Below are positions 5,941 to 10,287 of a stretch of DNA of 10,287 nucleotides, in pieces. Location of the stretch: positions 1 through 10,287 of the forward strand of contig JAUWHL010000231.1 of assembly GCA_030605895.1 (NCBI GenBank). Reading direction: 5' to 3'. Made by a program: the position numbers and the translations under genes. Numbering within the stretch: position 1 is the stretch's first letter; each line of letters starts with the position of its first letter. The notes under the pieces are model-generated. The model saw only the letters and a list, made by a program, of their open reading frames with translations, was not told the DNA's origin and did not search any database. Source of the DNA: Promethearchaeota archaeon. Its GTDB lineage: Archaea > Asgardarchaeota > Lokiarchaeia > Sigyniarchaeales > SOKP01.

Positions 5941-6330
5941 TTAAGATTTACTCCTTAACTTCTTCAAAAAATCTTCTCTTGAGGGATAAAAAATATCGAG
6001 CATAATGAAAGGTTCATTACCTATACAAGTATCTCCATGAGGTGTATTAGAGGGGATGCAATAAAAATCTCCTTTTCTTACGATTCGTTCTTCTTCTCCA
6101 ATACGTAGTTTTGCTTCACCTGAATACACCATGCCGATTTGTTCATGTTTATGAGAATGTATAGGAACTGTATGCCCTGGTAAAGTGGCATTAAGCGCCA
6201 TAGTCATCTTCTCACCGTGTAATCCAGTAAGAATTGTTGTTTCTAATCCTTCCATTTGCTGAAACTTAGGAACATTTTTAATATCAATAAAATATGAACT
6301 TTTTTTATTAATGATTTTAATCCTCTCCAA
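5941..6330 (-). CDS. Small cupin-domain protein
   Basis: A single conserved beta-barrel cupin of 129 residues. Cupin motif 1 is PGHTVPIHSHKHEQIG (51-66) with the metal-ligand candidates His58, His60 and Gln64, and motif 2 is GDFYCIPSNTPHG (87-99) with His98. Small cupins of this kind bind a divalent metal and are often sensors, isomerases or dioxygenases; the substrate cannot be told. The start is unusual: no ATG lies before the fold, since the first one is residue 26, so the best start is TTG at 6328-6330. A palindromic TATA-like element is centred about 22 bases before it, and GGAGAGGATT overlaps the TTG itself, so initiation at a following ATT or ATC is an alternative. The gene follows the DUF7352-like gene after 31 bases and converges on the GNAT gene. 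Confidence 0.8.
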   Translation of the reverse strand: MERIKIINKKSSYFIDIKNVPKFQQMEGLETTILTGLHGEKMTMALNATLPGHTVPIHSHKHEQIGMVYSGEAKLRIGEEERIVRKGDFYCIPSNTPHGDTCIGNEPFIMLDIFYPSREDFLKKLRSKS

Positions 6331-6347
6331 ATTAAATTAGTTTGGCA

Positions 6348-6357
6348 TAAATATTTA
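6348..6357 (-). promoter_or_regulatory. Palindromic TATA box for the cupin gene
   Basis: TAAATATTTA is a perfect 10-bp palindrome centred about 22 bases before the TTG start. It lies in the 31-base gap after the DUF7352-like gene, so the cupin gene may be expressed by itself as a leaderless message. Confidence 0.45.
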
Positions 6358-6361
6358 GTAG

Positions 6362-6637
6362 TTATTTTTTTAAACACTCAAATAAATGAAAAATTAAGTC
6401 ACCATCAGCCAATTGGATTGTACCGATATAAGTCAAGTTCTCTTCTTCTATAGTATCCCCAGTTCCAACGATCCTGAAATATCTTTTTTCAAATTTATTG
6501 TTGGGATTTACCAATACCCATAAAGTAGGGACTCCTCTTTGGACTTCAAAGTATATTGGTTTCGCCTCTTCTGGGATTTCTAATACAAAATTTACATCCT
6601 GAGTGTTAATCGGGTACTTCCATATCTTCTGTGGCAT
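6362..6637 (-). CDS. Small DUF7352-like protein of unknown function
   Basis: A 91-residue protein resembling a widespread small family, found in bacteria, archaea and phages, that I recall as DUF7352. The pattern is KIWKYPI at the start (4-10), VQRGVPTLWVLVNP (32-45), FEKRYFRIVGTGDTIE (49-64), YIGTIQL and DLIFHLFE (80-87). No catalytic motif, cysteine pair or membrane segment is visible, and the predicted secondary structure is mostly beta. Its role is unknown. The ATG at 6635-6637 follows a TATA-like element after a leader of about 10 bases. It lies between the M28 gene (179 bases upstream) and the cupin gene (31 bases downstream) on the same strand; no functional link is evident. Confidence 0.7.
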   Translation of the reverse strand: MPQKIWKYPINTQDVNFVLEIPEEAKPIYFEVQRGVPTLWVLVNPNNKFEKRYFRIVGTGDTIEEENLTYIGTIQLADGDLIFHLFECLKK

Positions 6638-6668
6638 TTATTTCTCAAGAGATAATAATATTAACACA

Positions 6669-6677
6669 TATTTATAA
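6669..6677 (-). promoter_or_regulatory. Candidate TATA box for the DUF7352-like gene
   Basis: The minus strand reads TTATAAATA, centred 36 bases before the ATG, in the gap after the M28 gene. It gives a predicted leader of about 10 bases. Confidence 0.5.
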
Positions 6678-6722
6678 TCTATTCTAAAAATTGTAAAAGC
6701 TTTTTCTGATGGAAAATACAAT

Positions 6723-6730
6723 AAAAAAAA
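6723..6730 (-). terminator. Candidate T8 terminator after the M28 peptidase gene
   Basis: Eight A residues on the plus strand form a T8 tract on the minus strand, about 87 bases past the M28 stop and upstream of the DUF7352-like promoter. This separates the two same-strand genes. Confidence 0.4.
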
Positions 6731-6814
6731 TTTAAATATGGTGTATTAGTAAATTTTAGTGAAATCCATCATCATGGATAAATTCTATTAAAAATTATAT
6801 AGGAGAATTAAATG
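6731..6814 (+). other. Orphan plus-strand promoter-like stretch with small hairpin and minute frames
   Basis: TTTAAATATG (6731-6740) looks like a TATA box. About 28 bases later ATCCAT (6764-6769) and ATGGAT (6774-6779) can form a 6-bp, 4-base-loop hairpin. An ATG at 6774 opens five codons (MDKFY), and AGGAG (6801-6805) is followed by an ATG at 6812 that opens only three. No plus-strand gene follows before 8278, so any transcript would run antisense to the end of the M28 gene. It may be a small RNA or chance in AT-rich sequence. Confidence 0.25.
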
Positions 6815-6816
6815 TA

Positions 6817-8073
6817 TCATTGAGTATCTACGTATTTTAGATATTCCAAACAAATCTCAAGAAATTGACCTAGTGCTTCTTTTTCAACATTTTCAGGTGT
6901 ATCTAGTCTCGTATGATAATAGGGTGGAAGTTCATCTTTTAGGTTAAGACCTCCTATTGAGGTTGTGGGTATTCCTTTTTTACTAAATGCTCCACCATCT
7001 GTTGCTCCAAATGGTAAAGGAGATATTTTGGCGTTAGGATTGATTTTTTTAGCTATCTCAAATAATGGTTTGTATATTTTTGGATCGTGCTTTGCTCCTA
7101 TTCCTGGTTCTTTGTCATGAATAATAATAATATCTTTTTTTGCAATGCTGTCCATGTTAACAACCATCGTTTCTTCTTCTTTCAATTGATCAAAGTGAGC
7201 GCTAATATACCTTTTTGCACCTCTTAATCCCGCTTCTTCTCCTGCAAATGAAATTAAATAAATTCTAGTATTTTTAGGAAAAATTTTCGGATTATCTTTA
7301 TTTTGTGATAAAAATTTACCTATTCCCAGAACAACTGCCACTCCGGATAAGTTATCAAATGCTCCTAAGACTGGATGATATGTATGAAACAATATGTATA
7401 CTGAAATTATTGGGACAAACATAATGAAAAAGAAACCAAATGATAAAAACAAAATTGTAAGCTCAATAGACAAAAGTTGTAAAACGAGTTTTAAGATAGT
7501 TCCAATGAATATTATTCCTAGTCCAAGATATCCAACATTAATTATTATTTGCCCAAATCTTTTTAAGTAATACAATGTATTGAATTCAAACGCAGAATCA
7601 TGATGCGCTGAAAAGATAACACTACGCTTTATACTACTTGAGGGATTTATTACTCCAATGATGTTTTTCGACTTTCTTTTAGGGAAGAGAAAATCATATA
7701 CCTCATGGTACTTCAACACCTCTAAAATAAAATAACTAACGCTTACAATCATAAGAATAACGGCTATGATAATAAAGATGATGCTATAGTAGTTGCCAAT
7801 TAGTAATATTCTAAGATCAATCAACAATGAGAGCCAATATAAAAGTACTGATACTAAAACCAGAGAGGCAGCATACCTTATTCCTCCAAGAAATGCATGA
7901 GGACTACTTATATATTCTTCTTGATGAGCTTCATCACAAAAATTTCTCAACTCTTCTTCAATCAGGTTACCCGCAAGTATTTCCTGCTCTGTACCAGATT
8001 CCCTTGGACCTACCTCATTACATATTTTCTCTATGAATTCATACATGTAGTTATTTAAATTAACATCAGTCAT
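6817..8073 (-). CDS. Membrane-embedded M28-family zinc metallopeptidase
   Basis: M28 enzymes are di-zinc aminopeptidases or carboxypeptidases. Numbering from a TTG at 8080-8082 (421 residues), the metal and catalytic residues are in place: SAHHD (158-162), GAFDN with Asp243, FAGEEAG (279-285) with the catalytic Glu pair 282-283, NMDS with Asp311, and YYHTRLDTPENV (388-399) with His390. The N-terminal segment VGPRESGTEQE is also typical. Two hydrophobic hairpins interrupt the domain: helices at about 67-90 and 97-121, and at about 179-204 and 207-232, the second pair between the first His/Asp motif and Asp243. There is no signal peptide, and the basic stretch after helix 2 suggests that the active site faces the cytoplasm. 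I chose the ATG at 8071-8073 (residue 4) because no signal supports the TTG. The substrate is unknown. Confidence 0.88.
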   Translation of the reverse strand: MTDVNLNNYMYEFIEKICNEVGPRESGTEQEILAGNLIEEELRNFCDEAHQEEYISSPHAFLGGIRYAASLVLVSVLLYWLSLLIDLRILLIGNYYSIIFIIIAVILMIVSVSYFILEVLKYHEVYDFLFPKRKSKNIIGVINPSSSIKRSVIFSAHHDSAFEFNTLYYLKRFGQIIINVGYLGLGIIFIGTILKLVLQLLSIELTILFLSFGFFFIMFVPIISVYILFHTYHPVLGAFDNLSGVAVVLGIGKFLSQNKDNPKIFPKNTRIYLISFAGEEAGLRGAKRYISAHFDQLKEEETMVVNMDSIAKKDIIIIHDKEPGIGAKHDPKIYKPLFEIAKKINPNAKISPLPFGATDGGAFSKKGIPTTSIGGLNLKDELPPYYHTRLDTPENVEKEALGQFLEICLEYLKYVDTQ

Positions 8074-8087
8074 TTGAATCAAATATG

Positions 8088-8095
8088 TTATTTAA
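8088..8095 (-). promoter_or_regulatory. Candidate TATA box for the M28 gene
   Basis: The minus strand reads TTAAATAA within AATTAAATAACATATTT, about 19 bases before the preferred ATG and with no Shine-Dalgarno motif between. This again suggests a message with little or no leader. Confidence 0.4.
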
Positions 8096-8212
8096 TTGTT
8101 TTTTTTTATTTCTAAGAAAAGAAATGATTATTATAAATTTAGTTAATTCTTATTATAAATCTTTAATATAAAAAAGAATTAAATTTCTACATTAATTTCA
8201 AAAAGTAAATTG

Positions 8213-8220
8213 TTATTTAT
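8213..8220 (+). promoter_or_regulatory. Possible TATA element for the RibD-like gene
   Basis: TTATTTAT lies about 61 bases before the ATG at 8278 and would give a leader of about 35 bases, long enough to hold the AGTGA site at 8266-8270. The rest of the 204-base divergent gap is A/T tracts in which I see no other element. Weak. Confidence 0.3.
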
Positions 8221-8265
8221 GGCCTCTCAAAAACCCTTCAACATAATTATTAAAAAACTATCAAA

Positions 8266-8270
8266 AGTGA
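8266..8270 (+). promoter_or_regulatory. Shine-Dalgarno-like AGTGA for the RibD-like gene
   Basis: AGTGA ends 7 bases before the ATG at 8278 and supports that start. Confidence 0.4.
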
Positions 8271-8277
8271 AAAATTA

Positions 8278-8997
8278 ATGAATAAGAATCGCCCTGAAAC
8301 AACTCTTTTTATGCTTCAATCTGTAGATGGGAAAATTTCTACAGGAGATATCGATGATCGGGATCAAGAGATTGATTTTCCTAAAATTAAAGGAATTAAA
8401 GAAGGTTTTTACCAATATTATGATTTCTTATTTAAGACTGATAGACATGCGATAATCAGTGGAAAAGTTTTAGCTAAAATTGGAGTAAATTTGCGTGAAA
8501 AAACTGATGACCATAAGGATGTCAACCTTATTATTATTGATCGTCATCCGCATCTTACAAATGGAGGTATTAATTATCTACTAAAATCATTTAAATCAAT
8601 ATATATTGTTACAAACAACCAAAACCATCCAGCTTTCGAATTTACAAAAGAAAAAGAATTAATTATTATTTTTTATTCAACTATTATTGATTTGAACGAT
8701 TTATTTGAAAAACTGAAGCAAGATCATAAAATTGAAAAGATCTCGATTCAATCAGGAGGAATATTAAACGCTTTATTTCTTAAACATAAAATTATTGATC
8801 ATATTTCTCTTATAATCGCCCCTTGTTTAATTGGTGGAAAAGATACACCTACATCAATAGATGGAGTAGCTCCTCAGACTGATGATGATTTATTTAATAT
8901 AAAAGCTCTAGTACTTAAAAAATGTGAAATTTTGAAACATTCTTATATCTATCTTTATTACGATGTAATAAATGAAACAATATTAGAAGAAGTCTAG
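8278..8997 (+). CDS. RibD C-terminal domain (DHFR-fold) reductase
   Basis: A stand-alone NADPH-dependent reductase of the RibD-C/dihydrofolate-reductase superfamily, 239 residues with no N-terminal deaminase domain. Visible motifs are TLFMLQSVDGKIST (9-22), the GIKEGFYQYYDF segment (39-50), SGKVLAKIGV (61-70), the cofactor-binding QSGGILN (158-164), and APCLIGGKDTPT (181-192). The family reduces pterin or pyrimidine rings; the archaeal riboflavin enzyme ArfC is a relative, but this subgroup, with its conserved STGD and EGxxQYY segments, is distinct, and its substrate is not known to me. The gene diverges from the M28 gene. Its TAG at 8995-8997 overlaps the stop of the Roadblock gene on the other strand. 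Confidence 0.85.
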   Translation: MNKNRPETTLFMLQSVDGKISTGDIDDRDQEIDFPKIKGIKEGFYQYYDFLFKTDRHAIISGKVLAKIGVNLREKTDDHKDVNLIIIDRHPHLTNGGINYLLKSFKSIYIVTNNQNHPAFEFTKEKELIIIFYSTIIDLNDLFEKLKQDHKIEKISIQSGGILNALFLKHKIIDHISLIIAPCLIGGKDTPTSIDGVAPQTDDDLFNIKALVLKKCEILKHSYIYLYYDVINETILEEV

Positions 8998-9371
8998 ATT
9001 AATTTCGCGATTTTCTCGCAAGTCCGCCTACAATCTAAAAATATTAATCCTAATCTTACATCCTTCGTAGTAGAAACTGTTAATACGGCATTAGGACCCG
9101 CCTGCATTACTAATAGATATCCATCATTCCCCTTAATATATAGCTGGTCAAATTCCCCCTTTTCCATTTCAATCACTGCCCTTTCGGCTAAAGAGAGAAG
9201 CGCAGCAGTCATCGCAGCTATCCTTGTTTCATCAACTCCTTGTGGAAGCGCAGAAGCAATTGGTAAGCCCTCAGCGGAAACGATAGCAGCAGATTTTACC
9301 TCTGGGATAGCTGCTAACAATTTCTTCAAAATGTCATCTAGCGAGTCTGTTGTGGGTTCCATGGAAGTCAT
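8994..9371 (-). CDS. Roadblock/LC7 domain protein
   Basis: Roadblock/LC7 (MglB-like) proteins form dimers that bind and regulate small Ras-like GTPases; Asgard genomes carry many of them. The 125 residues are one domain: an N-terminal helix (10-21), strand VKSAAIVSAEGLPIAS (25-40), the alanine-rich long helix (50-70), then FDQLYIKGNDGYLLVMQ (74-90), NAVLTVST (94-101) and a C-terminal helix RLGLIFLDCRRTCEKIAKL (106-124). No small GTPase is adjacent. The gene is about 43% GC by hand count over 9001-9360, against roughly 15-30% in nearby reductase lines, with more GCG, GCA and GCT alanine codons. The ATG at 9369-9371 is taken as the start; Met4 at 9362 is also possible. Both lie close behind a TATA box. 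Confidence 0.9.
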   Translation of the reverse strand: MTSMEPTTDSLDDILKKLLAAIPEVKSAAIVSAEGLPIASALPQGVDETRIAAMTAALLSLAERAVIEMEKGEFDQLYIKGNDGYLLVMQAGPNAVLTVSTTKDVRLGLIFLDCRRTCEKIAKLI

Positions 9372-9611
9372 TTTTTTTATTTATTAGGATATATTTTGAG
9401 GATATAATTTGGAAATATGTAATATATAATCTTATTATAATAGATATAATTTACTTATTTTAATTTTATTTATTTTTTTTTATTTCTTATTTTCTAATAA
9501 ATTATATTATTACTTCTTTATTAATTAACTTTTGAAATTTTTGTACAAAAAATGCCTTAAACACTGTTATTATTTTTATAAAGTATATACTTATAGTAAT
9601 TATCAAAATTA
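9372..9611. other. AT-rich gap of 240 bases between the UroD-like and Roadblock genes
   Basis: No coding sequence is visible. The right-hand side receives the end of the UroD-like gene; a T6 tract on the minus strand (9547-9552), part of the palindrome TTTTTGTACAAAAA (9538-9551), could stop its transcript about 60 bases past the stop codon. A second palindrome, AAGTATATACTT, lies at 9581-9592. The left-hand side carries the Roadblock promoter. Confidence 0.5.
9389..9397 (-). promoter_or_regulatory. Candidate TATA box for the Roadblock gene
   Basis: The minus strand reads AAAATATAT, centred about 22 bases before the ATG at 9371 and about 31 before Met4. There is no Shine-Dalgarno motif, so the message is probably leaderless or nearly so. 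Confidence 0.5.
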
Positions 9612-10287
9612 TTATTTAAATATTTTAGTGGTTTTTATCATTGCATTAATATTTTTGGGTTTACATTTTAGATTAATTTGATGAGTTGGAGAAATTACTA
9701 AAGAACAATTATATTTTTTTGATTTTTGGATTAATTTAATGACATAATTTCTTACCTGTTGGGCTGTTCCAAAAGATAAAAGAGATATATCTAGATTACC
9801 AATAAAGGAGATCTGATTTTGAAATTTTTTGAAAAGGGTAAAAATATCTACTCCCGAATTGGGCTCTAAGCTCTGAACAGCATCAAATCCTAAATCGATA
9901 AAAATTCTAATCATATCAGAAATATATCCATCTGAATGTATTATAATATTTTGGTTTCTTTCATGGATAATATTAATTATTTCTTCATATTTTTGAGAGA
10001 AGAGTTGGAGCCATACTTCTTTAGGTATAAATGTTCTATTTTTATATCCATAGTCATCTGCTATTAGAAATGTGTGTGCTCCAGTATTTTGAAGAACTTT
10101 AATTAATTTTTTTACATAATCTGAGAAAAACACGACAACTTTTTTTACAAATTCAATATTTTTTTTTAAAGCCTTTGCGAAATAATAAAAACCCATTGAT
10201 TGCCAAGTTTTTTCAAACAGACCAGGTAAGGAGATTATGTAATGTAAATTTTCCTTTTCTTTCCTTAAAAAATCTTTTAAGTTCAAT
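9612..10287 (-). CDS. Uroporphyrinogen decarboxylase-like protein (partial, N-terminus beyond window)
   Basis: This is the C-terminal two-thirds (about 224 residues) of a UroD-superfamily TIM barrel; full proteins have about 340 residues. The frame stays open to the window edge, and the TTG at 10284-10286 is only a codon on the way, so the true start lies outside. Counting from that codon, family marks are IADDYGYKN (75-83), IIHSDGYIS (115-123), LGFDAVQSLEPNSGVDI (132-148), FIGNLDISLLSFGT (161-174) and VISPTHQI (197-204) before a KNINAMI segment (211-217). Corrinoid:coenzyme M methyltransferases (MtaA/MtbA) use a His-x-Cys and a later Cys for zinc; here these positions read HSD and SPTH, so this belongs to the HSDG-type UroD-like group of unknown substrate. 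True haem synthesis is unlikely. Confidence 0.8.
   Translation of the reverse strand, partial: LNLKDFLRKEKENLHYIISLPGLFEKTWQSMGFYYFAKALKKNIEFVKKVVVFFSDYVKKLIKVLQNTGAHTFLIADDYGYKNRTFIPKEVWLQLFSQKYEEIINIIHERNQNIIIHSDGYISDMIRIFIDLGFDAVQSLEPNSGVDIFTLFKKFQNQISFIGNLDISLLSFGTAQQVRNYVIKLIQKSKKYNCSLVISPTHQINLKCKPKNINAMIKTTKIFK

Noticed and set aside
8278..8997. Calling the reductase the riboflavin enzyme ArfC
   Set aside because: The fold agrees, but the conserved segments are those of a different subgroup and no riboflavin gene is nearby.
9538..9592. Two perfect palindromes, TTTTTGTACAAAAA and AAGTATATACTT, as operators or a recombination site
   Set aside because: They have no repeat partner or nearby regulator, and short A/T palindromes are expected by chance; the first is mentioned only as part of a possible terminator.

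Overview
The window looks like part of an Asgard archaeal chromosome, most probably from the Lokiarchaeia. The evidence is an AT-rich genome (about 30% GC by eye), archaea-type information genes (rps27ae, rps24e, spt4, rpo7 and the archaeal dephospho-CoA kinase), TATA-box promoters, and a stand-alone Roadblock/LC7 protein mixed with bacterial-looking metabolic genes. The phylum is an inference from gene content; no rRNA is present to settle it.

Left part (204-2439, minus strand): the classic archaeal neighbourhood, in transcription order rpo7, spt4, GTP-dependent dephospho-CoA kinase (DUF359), rps24e and rps27ae. It is probably not one operon here. TATA-like boxes precede rpo7, the kinase gene and rps24e, and a small hairpin followed by a T-rich tract lies after spt4. 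The likely units are rpo7-spt4, the kinase alone, and rps24e-rps27ae.

Middle part (2588-6637): a YciI-like gene on the minus strand diverges from a plus-strand unit coding for the alpha and beta chains of a thiamine-diphosphate 2-oxoacid dehydrogenase E1, followed closely by a GNAT acetyltransferase with a YoaP-like C-terminal domain. No E2, E3 or lipoate gene is in view. That unit converges on a minus-strand cupin gene, itself preceded by a small DUF7352-like gene.

Right part (6817-10287): an M28 metallopeptidase with two transmembrane hairpins inside its catalytic region (minus), divergent from a RibD-C/DHFR-fold reductase (plus). The reductase converges on the Roadblock/LC7 gene so tightly that the two stop codons share one CTAG palindrome. 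The Roadblock gene is much richer in GC than its neighbours. The window ends inside a UroD-like protein whose N-terminus lies beyond the right edge.

Most of the window is ordinary housekeeping and accessory metabolism; I see no mobile element, CRISPR array, tRNA or rRNA, and no clear new multi-gene system. The points most worth a second look are the GHS-to-GQM change in the E1 alpha active-site loop, the E1 pair without E2/E3, the membrane-inserted M28 architecture, the shared stop codon, and a recurring TATA-to-start spacing that suggests leaderless transcripts, including one starting at TTG. No gap without a gene exceeds 300 bases.
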